Shown: piece by piece, positions 40,172-49,224 of the stretch | How positions within the stretch are numbered: position 1 is the stretch's first letter | Layout of the letters: every line of letters begins with the position of its first letter | Origin: CAVUWL01 sp963787415 | Lineage (GTDB): Bacteria; Actinomycetota; Thermoleophilia; Solirubrobacterales; 70-9 | Length of the DNA stretch: 64,000 bases | Direction of reading: 5' to 3' | Assembly: GCA_963787415.1 (NCBI GenBank) | Contig: CAWBCO010000003.1 | Span: forward strand, 620,001 to 684,000 | Notes under the pieces: generated by a model | What the model saw: the letters and a program-made list of their open reading frames with translations, nothing else | What the model was told of the DNA's origin: nothing | Database searches by the model: none | Made by a program: the position numbers and the translations under genes

Positions 40172-40728
40172 TCGTGCTTGTAGTCTTCTGTGCGCTGTTG
40201 GCAGGCCTCGCCGCCGGCTACCTGATCGCTCACTGGCGCCGCGGCGCCAACCGAAGCGAGCGCCCCGATTCGGTTCATCAGATCCTTTTGCCCTTCACCG
40301 GAACAGAGATCTCTCGCCGCGCCCTTGACGCCTCGCTTCGCCTCGCCAACGCTGAGAGGGCAACGCTGATGCCCGCCTACCTGGCGACCGTCCCTAAGCA
40401 ACTGCCGCTGGAGTGCGCGATACCTGCTGAGGCCGCCAAGGCGATGCCGATGCTGGAGGCGATTGAGCAGCGGGCCAGTGCTCAACGAGTGGCGGTCGAT
40501 GCTCGGATCGAGCGTGGGCGATCTCACCGCCACGCCTTGGAGCGGTTGTTGGAGCGTGAGAGCTTTGACCGCGTTGTCGTTCCAGCGAGCGCCAGCGGCC
40601 GCACCGGCTTCTCGGGCGATGACCTCGTCTGGCTGCTGCAAAAGGCACCGGCGGAGGTGCTGATCCTGCGCCCCGGACCGCAGGACGATCGTGTCGTGAC
40701 CGCAGCCGTTAACGGCAACGGTCACTGA
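40168..40728 (+). CDS. Membrane-anchored universal stress protein
   Basis: 186 residues: an N-terminal helix (VLVVFCALLAGLAAGYLIAH), then a USP alpha/beta domain beginning HQILLPFTGTEISRRALDAS and ending DRVVVPASASGRTGFSGDDL, VWLLQKAPAEVLILRPG. The start overlaps the kinase-less KdpD gene (ATGA), so it is the last kdp operon gene. USP domains bind ATP or cyclic dinucleotides; here it may sense nucleotide state for K+ uptake. Confidence 0.88.
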   Translation: MIVLVVFCALLAGLAAGYLIAHWRRGANRSERPDSVHQILLPFTGTEISRRALDASLRLANAERATLMPAYLATVPKQLPLECAIPAEAAKAMPMLEAIEQRASAQRVAVDARIERGRSHRHALERLLERESFDRVVVPASASGRTGFSGDDLVWLLQKAPAEVLILRPGPQDDRVVTAAVNGNGH

Positions 40729-40828
40729 CAGATAGAAATAGCTTCAGCAGAGCCGGGCTCACCGCTCTTTGTGGGCAGGGGCAAAATCAGACAGGTGGTT
40801 GCCGAAGGGTTGAGCGGGGCAATCTCAA

Positions 40829-40847
40829 TAGTTCGATGGTCGAACTA
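40829..40847 (+). promoter_or_regulatory. MarR operator palindrome
   Basis: TAGTTCGA-TGG-TCGAACTA is a perfect inverted repeat (8-bp arms, 3-bp centre) ending 18 bases upstream of the ATG at 40866. Its size and position fit a MarR-family operator overlapping the promoter of the marR-ABC operon, giving autoregulation. Confidence 0.7.
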
Positions 40848-40865
40848 GTTGCTACGCTGCTCGAT

Positions 40866-41327
40866 ATGCCAAGCGACGAGCGCAGGACCGAGGGCGTCCA
40901 GGCGATTCGCGCGTTGGCGCGCATCTCGCGTGCTCTGGAGCGCTCCTCCGCGGAACTGAATCTGGCCCACTACCGAGTGCTCTCCGCCGTCGCCGACGGC
41001 GATGAGCGAGCCTCGCGGGTCGCCGGCAGACTCGCGCTCGGCAAGCCCGCGGTCAGCGCCGCGGTCGACGCACTCTGCCAGCAGGGTCTGCTCTTACGCG
41101 TCGGTGTCGAGCGCGATCGCCGCGCCGCGGCGCTGGCGCTGACGCCGGCTGGGGAGGCGGCGTTGACGGCAGTCGAGCGGGAGATGCTCTCTCGCATCGA
41201 GGGACTCTGCGCGCGCACACCAGATGGCCCGCGGGTGCTGGAGTCACTCGCCTGGCTCGGCGACGCGCTCGATGAGGCGGCCGCCGAGCGCCGCGCCGCC
41301 GAGCGCAGTCGCCGAGGGACGGGGTGA
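40866..41327 (+). CDS. MarR family transcriptional regulator
   Basis: 153 residues from ATG 40866. A start at 40836 lies inside the operator palindrome and is less likely. The sequence has the MarR layout: IRALARISRALERSSAELNL, AHYRVLSAVADGDERASRVA, the recognition helix in GKPAVSAAVDALCQQGLLLR and wing RDRRAAALALTPAGEAAL. It probably represses its own operon until a ligand, perhaps the substrate of the downstream exporter, binds. The gene ends in a 4-bp overlap with the ABC transporter start. Confidence 0.92.
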   Translation: MPSDERRTEGVQAIRALARISRALERSSAELNLAHYRVLSAVADGDERASRVAGRLALGKPAVSAAVDALCQQGLLLRVGVERDRRAAALALTPAGEAALTAVEREMLSRIEGLCARTPDGPRVLESLAWLGDALDEAAAERRAAERSRRGTG

Positions 41328-44300
41328 GCACCGCCGGGGACTCGGCCGAGACTCGGCGACTCGGCTGGGTACGGCGGCTCACCGGCTACGTGTTGCGCCA
41401 CCGCCGCGACGTGCTGCTGTCTTTCGGCGCCGCCGTCGCTGGCAGCGCTTGCCAGGCAACCGCGCCGCTGCTAGAGCGCCAGATCGTCGACGGCGTCATC
41501 ATCGATCGTTCGGCGTCGCTTTTGCCGTGGTTGGTGGCGCTGCTGGCAATCGCGGCGGCGAGCTTTGCTTTCGCCTACCTGCGACGGTTCCGTGGGGGCC
41601 GCGTTGCGCTTGCAGTCCAGTACGACCTGCGCAACGAGATGCAAGCCCATCTGCAGCGTCTGGACTTCGCCAACCTCGATCGCACGCCGACCGGCCAGCT
41701 CGTCGCTCGCGCCAGCTCCGACACGACCCTCGTCCAGGGGCTTTTGATGTTCATGCCGATGATGAGCGGCAACGCGCTGCTCATGTTGCTCTCGCTCGGC
41801 GTGATGGTGGTGCTCTCGCCGCCGCTCGCGATCGTCAGCCTGATCATCGCGCCTGCGCTGCTGGTCGTCTCCTATCGGATGCGCACGCGGATCTTTCCCG
41901 CTACCTGGGACGCCCAGCAGCGCGAAGGCGACGTGATCCAGCTCGTTGACGAGGCGGTCAACGGCGTCCGCGTCGTCAAGGCGTTCGGCCAGGAGCGGCG
42001 CGAACTAGAGCGCGTCGCCGAAGCCTCGCAGGCGCTCTACGGCTCGCAGCTGCGCTCCGTGCGGCTGACCTCGCGCTACCAGCCATTGCTGCAGATGATC
42101 CCTGCGCTCGGCCAGGTCGCGATCCTCGCCTTCGGCGGCTGGCTGGCGCTGCAGGGCAAAATCAGCCTCGGTACCTTTCTCGCGTTCTCGACCTACGTCG
42201 CGCAGCTGATGTCTCCCGCGCGCCAACTCGCCGGCCTGCTCGCGATCGGCCAGCAGGCGCGGGCCGGCGTCGAGCGGATCTTCCAGCTGCTCGACCTTGC
42301 GCCGGCGATCCAGGACGCCACCGACGCGATCGAGCTGCCGAGGCTGGAGGGCGAGGTGAGCTTCGTCAACGTCCACTTCGGCTACGACGAGCGGCGTCAG
42401 GTCCTGCGCGGCTTCGATCTGCACATCGCGGCAGGTGAGCGGGTTGCGATCGTTGGGCCGAGCGGTGCTGGCAAGACAACCGCGACGCTGCTTGTCTCGC
42501 GCTTCTATGAGCCCGATCAGGGTGCCGTTTTAGTCGACGGACACGATGTCCGCGGGGTGACCTTGCACTCGCTGCGCAGTCAGATTGGCGTCGTCTTTGA
42601 GGAGAGCTTCCTCTTCTCCGACACGGTCCGCGCCAATATTGCTTACGGGCGTCCCGAGGCGACCGACGAGCAGGTCAGGGCGGCAGCGCGGATCGCCCAG
42701 GCGCACGACTTCGTGATGGAGCTGCCGCGTGGCTATGACAGCGTCGTCGGCGAGCGCGGGCTGACGCTTTCGGGCGGTCAGCGCCAGCGGCTCGCGCTCG
42801 CCCGCGCGGTCCTCAGCGAGCCGCGGATCCTGATCCTCGACGACGCGACAAGCGCCGTCGACGCGCGCACCGAGGAGGCGATCAACGCCGCGCTGCGCAG
42901 CGTCTTGGCGGGACGCACGACGCTGCTGGTTGCCCACCGGCGCTCGACCCTTCACCTCGCCGACCGGGTCGTCGTGCTCGACGAGGGAGGGGTGATCGAG
43001 CAGGGCACGCACGCCGAGCTGGTCAAGTCCAGCGTTCTATACCGCGGGCTACTGAGCGGCCTCGACGAGGATGTCGCGGCGACGGTCGGCGACCGGGTAG
43101 AGGTGCTCGCGGCGCGCGCGGCCGAGGCGGCCGCCACAAGCGCCGGTGCTGGCAATGGCGGCGGTAGGACCACCAGCGCCTGGAACGGTGCCGGTGGCGG
43201 CGGCTCTGCGCACCCGACGAGGACCACACTCAGCTTCGGCGCGCCTAGCCTCGGTGGTGGCCTCGGGCGTGGCGGCGGCGGCGTCTTTCGCCGCAACCTG
43301 GCGCCGACGCCGACGTTGATGGCGCAGGTTGCCAAGCTGCGGCCCGTGCGCGACGTCGCCCGGCTCGACCTCGAGCGCGAGGCACGCCATCAGCGCGGTT
43401 TTACCCTGCGCAAATTTCTGCGCGAGTTCCGCCGGCCGCTCTTGCTCGGCCTACTGCTCGTCGTGCTCGACGCGCTCGCCGGTATCGCAGGCCCGGTTCT
43501 GGTCAAGACCGGCATCGACAGCGGCGTCGCGACCGGCTCGGAGGCGGCCCTCTTCGCCGCCTCGGCGATTTACCTCGTTGTCACGCTCGCCGACCTGCTC
43601 GACGAGGTGGGCGAGACGTTTGTCACGGGGCGCATCGCGCAACGCGTGATGTTGTCGCTTCGGATCCGCATCTGGGCTCAGCTACAGCGGCTCTCGCTCG
43701 ATTATTACGAGCGCGAGATGGCCGGCCGAATCATGACTCGGATGACCACCGATGTCGACCAATTCGAAGCGCTTATCGAGAGCGGTCTGCTGTCGGCGCT
43801 GGTCGCCTTCGCGACCTTCTTCGGCGTTGGGATCGCGCTAGTTGCGCTCAATCTCGAGCTGGGGCTCTGCACGCTCGCCGTCGTTGTCCCGCTGGCGATT
43901 GCGACCGTGGTCTTCCGCCGCCGCTCGGGTGCCCTCTATGACCTCGCCCGCGACCGCATTGCGATCGTAAACGCCGACTTCCAGGAGAGTCTCTCGGGGG
44001 TGCGCGAGTCGCAGGCGTTCGCGCATGAGGAGGAGACCGAGCGTCACTTCCGCGAGCTCGGTGCCGACTACCTGCGGGCGCGCGTCGCCACCCAGCGACT
44101 CGTCTCAACCTACTTCCCGTTCGTGCAGTTTCTCTCCGCGGTCGCCGATGCAATTGTGCTCGGCGTCGGCGCCAGCATGATCCACGCCGGGCAGCTGACG
44201 ACTGGCGTCCTGATCGCCTTCATCCTTTACGTCGAAATGTTCTTCTCGCCGATCCAGCAACTCTCGCAGGTGTTTGACTCCTGGCAGCAGACGCGCATCT

Positions 44301-45226
44301 CGGTCGGCCGCATCGACGAGCTGATGTCACTGGAGACGCTGACGCCGCCGGCGCCGGAGCCGGTCGATCCCGGCCGGCTGAAGGGCGCCGTGACGCTCGC
44401 CGGCGTCAGCTTCTCCTACCCCGAGCCGGTCGCGATGCCTGTCGGCGGGACGGAGCGCCGTGGGCCGGCTGACGCGCACCTCGGTGACGCCGGGTCGGCG
44501 CAGGTGGCGGTGAAGGCACCCGAGGCGCTGCGCGAGGTCGAGCTGGAGATTGGCGCCGGTGAAACCGTCGCCCTGGTCGGCGAGACCGGCGCGGGCAAGT
44601 CGACTGTGTTCAAGCTGCTGGCGCGTTTCTATGACCCCGATGCGGGCAGCGTCCGGGTCGACGGCCAGGACCTCCGCACGCTTGACCTGGCCGCCTTCCG
44701 CCACCAGCTTGGCTACGTGCCCCAGGAGGCCTTCCTGTTCACCGGCACGCTGCGCGACAACATCGCCTACGGGCGGCCCGAGGCAAGCGACGCCGAGGTC
44801 GAGGCGGCTGCCCGCGCGGTCGGTGCCCACGACTTCATCGCCGCGCTACCTGGCGGCTACCTCTACGAGGTCGCCGAGCGCGGCCGCTCGCTGTCGGCCG
44901 GTCAGCGCCAGCTGATCGCGCTCGCCCGCGCCGAGCTCGTCGATCCCGCAATCTTGCTGCTCGACGAGGCGACCTCGAATCTCGACCTCGCAACCGAGGC
45001 CCGCGTTGCCGAGGCGATGCAGCGCCTCGCACATGGCCGCACGACGATCGTGATCGCTCACCGCCTGCAGACCGCCCGCGCCGCCGGTCGCATCGTCCTC
45101 CTTGACTCTGGCCGTATCGAGGAGGTCGGCTCCCATGAGGAGCTGCTCGCCCGCGGTGGCCGCTACGCCGCGATGTGGCATGCCTTCGAGCAGCTCGGCG
45201 AGCATCGCGATCCGCTGCGAGCCTGA
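41324..45226 (+). CDS. Full-length ABC exporter: TMD-NBD-TMD-NBD in one polypeptide
   Basis: 1300 residues, about twice the usual bacterial half-transporter. The first TMD (VLRHRRDVLLSFGAAVAGSA onward) and NBD1 (GPSGAGKTTATLL near 377, LSGGQRQRLALARA, ILDDATSAVD) are joined by a Gly/Ala/Ser-rich linker near residues 600-660 to the second TMD and NBD2 (GETGAGKSTVFKLL near 1085, LSAGQRQLIALARA, LLDEATSNLD). NBD1 has Asp instead of the catalytic Glu after Walker B, and NBD2 has an altered signature, so one ATP site is degenerate as in heterodimeric exporters such as TM287/288. Expected to export lipophilic drugs under MarR control. Confidence 0.93.
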   Translation: MSTAGDSAETRRLGWVRRLTGYVLRHRRDVLLSFGAAVAGSACQATAPLLERQIVDGVIIDRSASLLPWLVALLAIAAASFAFAYLRRFRGGRVALAVQYDLRNEMQAHLQRLDFANLDRTPTGQLVARASSDTTLVQGLLMFMPMMSGNALLMLLSLGVMVVLSPPLAIVSLIIAPALLVVSYRMRTRIFPATWDAQQREGDVIQLVDEAVNGVRVVKAFGQERRELERVAEASQALYGSQLRSVRLTSRYQPLLQMIPALGQVAILAFGGWLALQGKISLGTFLAFSTYVAQLMSPARQLAGLLAIGQQARAGVERIFQLLDLAPAIQDATDAIELPRLEGEVSFVNVHFGYDERRQVLRGFDLHIAAGERVAIVGPSGAGKTTATLLVSRFYEPDQGAVLVDGHDVRGVTLHSLRSQIGVVFEESFLFSDTVRANIAYGRPEATDEQVRAAARIAQAHDFVMELPRGYDSVVGERGLTLSGGQRQRLALARAVLSEPRILILDDATSAVDARTEEAINAALRSVLAGRTTLLVAHRRSTLHLADRVVVLDEGGVIEQGTHAELVKSSVLYRGLLSGLDEDVAATVGDRVEVLAARAAEAAATSAGAGNGGGRTTSAWNGAGGGGSAHPTRTTLSFGAPSLGGGLGRGGGGVFRRNLAPTPTLMAQVAKLRPVRDVARLDLEREARHQRGFTLRKFLREFRRPLLLGLLLVVLDALAGIAGPVLVKTGIDSGVATGSEAALFAASAIYLVVTLADLLDEVGETFVTGRIAQRVMLSLRIRIWAQLQRLSLDYYEREMAGRIMTRMTTDVDQFEALIESGLLSALVAFATFFGVGIALVALNLELGLCTLAVVVPLAIATVVFRRRSGALYDLARDRIAIVNADFQESLSGVRESQAFAHEEETERHFRELGADYLRARVATQRLVSTYFPFVQFLSAVADAIVLGVGASMIHAGQLTTGVLIAFILYVEMFFSPIQQLSQVFDSWQQTRISVGRIDELMSLETLTPPAPEPVDPGRLKGAVTLAGVSFSYPEPVAMPVGGTERRGPADAHLGDAGSAQVAVKAPEALREVELEIGAGETVALVGETGAGKSTVFKLLARFYDPDAGSVRVDGQDLRTLDLAAFRHQLGYVPQEAFLFTGTLRDNIAYGRPEASDAEVEAAARAVGAHDFIAALPGGYLYEVAERGRSLSAGQRQLIALARAELVDPAILLLDEATSNLDLATEARVAEAMQRLAHGRTTIVIAHRLQTARAAGRIVLLDSGRIEEVGSHEELLARGGRYAAMWHAFEQLGEHRDPLRA

Positions 45227-45397
45227 CGGTTGAGCCCATCTTCCACCGCAAACCTGATCGCAGCCGCTCTATCGAGCACCGTCGCGCTCCACACCTCAAC
45301 GGCGGGGCACCTCTGGTTGCTTCTCACAGATCGGAGGTAACTCGACCGCGGCGCCCAGACCGCATGGAACTGACGACTCGCGTGTTACAAAAGGCAC

Positions 45398-45523
45398 ATG
45401 ACCCGCTATGCCCTCGATGACATCCTCGAGTACGCCCTCACCAGGCGGGGCAGGGAGAACGTGACTCTGGCGCTCATTGCGGCAGCGTCGCTTGCGGGCA
45501 TCATCGCCATCGGGCACCATTAA
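45398..45523 (+). CDS. Possible 41-residue membrane peptide
   Basis: ATG 45398 to TAA 45521-45523: a charged N-terminal half (YALDDILEYALTRRGRENV) followed by one hydrophobic helix (TLALIAAASLAGIIAIGHH). AAAGG lies just upstream. No family is recognised and the length allows chance occurrence. Confidence 0.3.
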   Translation: MTRYALDDILEYALTRRGRENVTLALIAAASLAGIIAIGHH

Positions 45524-45613
45524 GCGTGCCCCCGAACGAAAGGCCCCTGACCATCCGAAGATACGGAGGGTGAGGGGTGGATGGCTTTGTTGTGAGTATC
45601 CTCTAGTTCTAGT

Positions 45614-45684
45614 TGCGGCTTGGTGTAATGGCAGCACGCCCCGTTCTGGACGGGGTAGTCGGGGTTCGAATCCTTGGGCCGCAG
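45614..45684 (+). tRNA. tRNA-Gln (anticodon CTG)
   Basis: Acceptor arms TGCGGCT (45614-45620) and GGCCGCA (45677-45683) pair fully with one G-T; discriminator G at 45684. The anticodon stem CCCCG/CGGGG encloses TTCTGGA with anticodon CTG. The T-arm is CGGGG-TTCGAAT-CCTTG with G-T pairs. U1-A72 and discriminator G are typical of bacterial tRNA-Gln. CCA is not encoded. No attachment-site duplication is seen beside it. Confidence 0.93.
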
Positions 45685-45849
45685 TTTGGGGAAGCGCTTG
45701 TAACTGAGCGCTAGGTGTTGAACCTCTGCACCGGTTCTGGAGGTCCGGCAAATCTTCACGCCGAAACAGCCAAAGTGGGCTTCAACGTAGCACCCCGAAA
45801 GTATGCTTCAGCTTGTCCATAGGCCCAGAGATGGTTAGCTTGAACAGCG

Positions 45850-47187
45850 ATGCGCGTACTGATCTTTCATGGCTACATGTTGCGTGGTACCGGCAGCAAC
45901 ATCTATAACGCGAATCTCGCTCGTGCCCTTGCCCGGCTCGGCCACGAGGTTCACCTCCTCTGTCAAGACCGCCAGGTCGAGCTGGAGGGCGTCCAGATCC
46001 ACAATCCCGACATCGGCGACCTGCTGCCGGTCTACGTGAAGGACCCCTATGAGGGCTTTGAGGTGAAAGCTTTCTCCGAGCTCTCCGAGGAGGAACTCAA
46101 CACCTACATCGAGGCCAACGTGATCGCCGTACGCCAGGTGGCGCAGGAAGCGGACGGAATAGATGCGGCCCTTGCCAATCACCTGGTCATGGGCCCCGCA
46201 ATCCTTGCTCGCGCTGATGTGGCTCCCTTCGCGTCCAAGATCCACGGCTCCGCGCTTGAGTACACGGTCAAGCCGAATCCACGTTTCCTTCCCTATGCCA
46301 GCGAGGGCATGGAGGCATCGGCGGGGGTTCTTGTCGGCTCCAGCCATACCGCCGAGTCTCTCTGGGCAGCGCTGCCACAAGTGGATGGTTTGAAGGAGAA
46401 GACCCGCCTTGGTCCCCCCGGTGTGGATACAAATGAATTCAGCCCCGCCGCCGAGCGTGCTCCGCTTGTCGTCTTCGTTGGCAAGCTGATCGTCTCCAAG
46501 GGCGTTGACCTCCTCCTCGCTGCGTGGCCTCTCGTCCACGCAGCGCACCCCGAGGTCAGATTGCAGATCGCCGGCTACGGCGAGTATGAGGACGGGCTGC
46601 GCAGGCTGCTGAGCGCTCTGGACCGCGGCGATCTGGTGGATGCACAAGAGGTGGCTCGACTCGGCCGGAGTCTTGAGAGCGGGGAGGAGATGTCGCTGCC
46701 GATCCTCTCTGCGTTCCTTACCGATCTGCCACTGGGCTATCTAGAGGGGGCGAGGGGGATCGCTTCCTCGATCGACTTCATCGGTCGGCTGGAGCATGAT
46801 CAGGTCGCGGAATTGCTGCCTCACGCCGAGGCTCTTGTTATGCCCAGCACCTTTCCCGAGGCCTTCGGCATGGTCGCCGTAGAGGCCGCCGCTTGCGGTG
46901 CCCTGCCGATCTCCGCTGATCACTCCGGCATGCGAGAGGTTTCCCGCCAACTGGGCGCCGCGTTGGCGCCCGATATTGGCCGGCTCACCTCATTCCCGGT
47001 GTCGGAGGGTGCGGTTGAGGCCCTCGCTGGGCGCCTCAACTCCTGGCTTGCCTTGCCAGAGGTGCGCCGCGCCGCGGCTCGTGAGACTTTGGTTCGGACT
47101 ACCGACGACCTCTGGAGCTGGAACGGGGTTGCCGGTGGCGTGATCGCTGCGTCTGCGGGGCGACTGGAGGAGCTTCCTCTCCCTTGA
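45850..47187 (+). CDS. GT4-type glycosyltransferase
   Basis: 445 residues with a GT-B fold: N-terminal MRVLIFHGYMLRGTGSNIYN acceptor half, a middle PPGVDTNEFSP and VVFVGKLIVSKGVDLLLAAW start of the donor half, and the GT4 signature STFPEAFGMVAVEAAACGAL with its EX7E residues. It should transfer a sugar from a nucleotide donor to a lipid or glycan at the membrane. An insertion of about 45 residues before SIDFIGRLEHDQVAELL is unusual. No neighbouring polysaccharide genes suggest a pathway. Confidence 0.88.
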   Translation: MRVLIFHGYMLRGTGSNIYNANLARALARLGHEVHLLCQDRQVELEGVQIHNPDIGDLLPVYVKDPYEGFEVKAFSELSEEELNTYIEANVIAVRQVAQEADGIDAALANHLVMGPAILARADVAPFASKIHGSALEYTVKPNPRFLPYASEGMEASAGVLVGSSHTAESLWAALPQVDGLKEKTRLGPPGVDTNEFSPAAERAPLVVFVGKLIVSKGVDLLLAAWPLVHAAHPEVRLQIAGYGEYEDGLRRLLSALDRGDLVDAQEVARLGRSLESGEEMSLPILSAFLTDLPLGYLEGARGIASSIDFIGRLEHDQVAELLPHAEALVMPSTFPEAFGMVAVEAAACGALPISADHSGMREVSRQLGAALAPDIGRLTSFPVSEGAVEALAGRLNSWLALPEVRRAAARETLVRTTDDLWSWNGVAGGVIAASAGRLEELPLP

Positions 47188-47382
47188 GGTCTTTGATCGC
47201 CACACCTGCGAGGCGTGCCCTGCAGCGGGTGCCCAAGCCGAGAAAGTCCACTCCGAGTACGGTCCATTGCTGCAAGGAGCGGCCGCCCTCATTCGAGATC
47301 TTTTAAGAAGTAATCGCTCAGCGATCCAATACGCGCAGAGCATGTGTGGTTCTTGTCACCGGTGCGAGGCTAAGCTGTAGCT
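47188..47382. other. Non-coding stretch
   Basis: Nothing recognised between the glycosyltransferase stop and the Hpt remnant. Confidence 0.4.
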
Positions 47383-47700
47383 TTGGTAGGGGTCAGGTTG
47401 GCGCTGGAGTCCCGGTCGGGTTGCGCCAAGCTTTCACCACGCGACGAAGCTTCGCCACCGCATCGCTGTCGGTGTCAACTCGGAAACCCGCGAGGCGATC
47501 CTCCAACCCCCGAGCCAGTTCGCTGCGCGGTCGAGGCCAAACGTGCCGAGCACGCCGGCGAGCTTATGGGCTTCCTCGCGCCCCGTGGCGATCTGCTTCG
47601 CAGAGGGCGGTGAATCTGCGCAATCGGAAACTATGACTTCGATCAGGTTGATGCGCTCAAGAATTACGGGGTAGGTGCGAGCTATACCCCAGCCAGTGCT
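47383..47700 (-). pseudogene. Frameshifted Hpt (histidine phosphotransfer) domain gene
   Basis: On the minus strand one frame reads ERINLIEVIVSDCADSPPSA, KQIATGREEAHKLAGVLGTF, GLDRAAN: an Hpt domain with the phosphorylatable His in AHKLAG. At the codons for AAN the sense continues only in the next frame, as ELARGLEDRLAGFRVDTDSD, AVAKLRRVVKAWRNP. A single-base shift separates the halves. It is either a decayed phosphorelay gene or a sequencing error; the start is not clear. Confidence 0.6.
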
Positions 47701-48000
47701 GCCTTGAACTGCTCGTTTGTTTCGGTCTCGCTTCCTGTCTTAAGGCAGATTATGACCACATACCTGACATGGTCAGGTCTTCATGCGCAGCACAATGCGG
47801 TGCCTGACCCGTCACGTGGGCCTTAAAAACCCTGCCCCGGCCCAGCTCACTGATCGCCTTGGTCAATAGAGCAATCGCGCCCCGACCGTCTGAGCACATG
47901 CAGCGAGGCGTGCGAGGACCGTTTAGCACCGACTCCTATGGAACGCAGATCGGCGCTGAGCGCATCAATGCGATCAGCACATCGCAATCCCCGGTTCTGC
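47701..48000. other. Non-coding stretch with an operator-like inverted repeat
   Basis: ACCTGAC-ATG-GTCAGGT at 47762-47778 is a perfect inverted repeat with 7-bp arms. No coding region recognised. Confidence 0.4.
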
Positions 48001-48504
48001 TCAGCGTGCGAGCTCATCGATCGCGACGGCGATCGCCAGCAGCATCGCTATGTCCTCCCCCTGGGAAATCTCGATTCCGTAGGTCTCACGCACCCGCACC
48101 CACTTCTTGGTGACGGCAGCAATCACCCTGTCATCGCGCTTGATCTTGTACTCGTGGTCGAGGATGTTTCCCTTTGCCTTGAGGTTCTCGCCGTCCTTGA
48201 TATCGATCTCGAAACGATCGCGAATTCCGACCAAGGCCTTGTGCACCGTCGCCAACTCCTCGTCGCCTCGCTCGATCTTCATCGTTCCGCGTACGTGGAG
48301 CACTCGATCCTGGATATGAGCGACCTCGTTGCCCGAGGCGTCTTTGAGAATGAACGTCTTTCGCACCCGCAGCGCCTTACCGTCAACCTTAAAGAGCTTC
48401 TCGCCGCTGCTTCCCTCGATCCAGAAGTCATCGCCGATCGAGAGCATCTTCTCGCGCATCACGAACTGCTGCCCATCGTCCTCTCCATCTCCCAGCAGCC
48501 CCAT
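48001..48504 (-). CDS. LURP-one-related family protein
   Basis: 167 residues from ATG 48504, preceded by GGAGG about 5 bases upstream; a longer frame to 48573 lacks this. Sequence pattern: QFVMREKMLSIGDDFWIEGS, GEKLFKVDGKALRVRKTFIL, LHVRGTMKIERGDEELATV and a last segment RVRETYGIEISQGEDIAMLL. This is the LURP-one / Tubby-like twelve-strand barrel fold. In bacteria the family is uncharacterised; membrane-lipid binding is suspected from fold similarity to scramblases. Confidence 0.88.
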   Translation of the reverse strand: MGLLGDGEDDGQQFVMREKMLSIGDDFWIEGSSGEKLFKVDGKALRVRKTFILKDASGNEVAHIQDRVLHVRGTMKIERGDEELATVHKALVGIRDRFEIDIKDGENLKAKGNILDHEYKIKRDDRVIAAVTKKWVRVRETYGIEISQGEDIAMLLAIAVAIDELAR

Positions 48505-48697
48505 GGTTGCCTCCTCCTTATTTGCGCCAGGTCCTCGGTCAGAAAGCCTAGACGAAGGCCTGGTCAGCCTCAACGTCTCTCAGCTTCCTCACTGCATCGG
48601 CGTGTTGCCAGCTTAAGCCTCACCATGATCCAGCGTGGCCAGGTCTCTTCAAGAGGGTCATCGGGCACCTCACGACGCCCTGTTTTACACTCCCAAC

Positions 48698-48967
48698 ATG
48701 TGTAGAAACATCAGGACCCTTCATAACTTTGATCCCCCCGCGAGTGCTGAGGAGATTCACGCTTCTGCGCTGCAGTATGTTCGCAAGCTCAGCGGCTACA
48801 CGAAACCTTCTCAGGCAAATGCGGAGCCCTTCGACACGGCTGTTGCGGAAGTAGCCGCGGTGTCGACCCGCTTGCTCGAGAGCTTGGTAACGGCGGCGCC
48901 GCCCAAAGACCGGGAGATCGAGGCGGCAAAGGCGCGGACCCGGGCCGAGCGTCGTTTCGCTGCCTGA
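48698..48967 (+). CDS. DUF2277 domain protein
   Basis: 89 residues from ATG 48698. Starts MCRNIRTLHNFDPPASAEEI and continues ASALQYVRKLSGYTKPSQAN, then a helical region ending RAERRF. This is the complete DUF2277 pattern with its invariant MCRNI start, which rules out the longer frame from 48635. Function unknown; widespread in Actinobacteria and Proteobacteria. Confidence 0.92.
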   Translation: MCRNIRTLHNFDPPASAEEIHASALQYVRKLSGYTKPSQANAEPFDTAVAEVAAVSTRLLESLVTAAPPKDREIEAAKARTRAERRFAA

Positions 48968-49224
48968 CCGGGCGGATCAAACTGAGCTCCGCGCCAAGCG
49001 TGGCTCCTCCTCGCCATTGGCGCCCCCAACGGCCCGACATCGCGCTGGCCGAAGAGGCCTGGTCCCCGATCGTCAATGAGGCTGATCGTGAGCGCGATTT
49101 AGGGCGCAGATGTCTGCTTGCGAAGCCGGGAGTAAGTGCCCATCAGAGGCTCAATGTTGAGAAGTGAAAAAAGCACACATCGGTTCTTTCGCAGTGCCTT
49201 TGCAAGGGAGCCCAGCCGAGTCGG

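Noticed and set aside
43049..43390. Repeat-rich GGTGGCGGCGG segment as a possible CRISPR or VNTR
   Set aside because: It is the Gly/Ala linker of the fused ABC exporter; no regular repeat-spacer structure. No CRISPR array was seen anywhere in the window.
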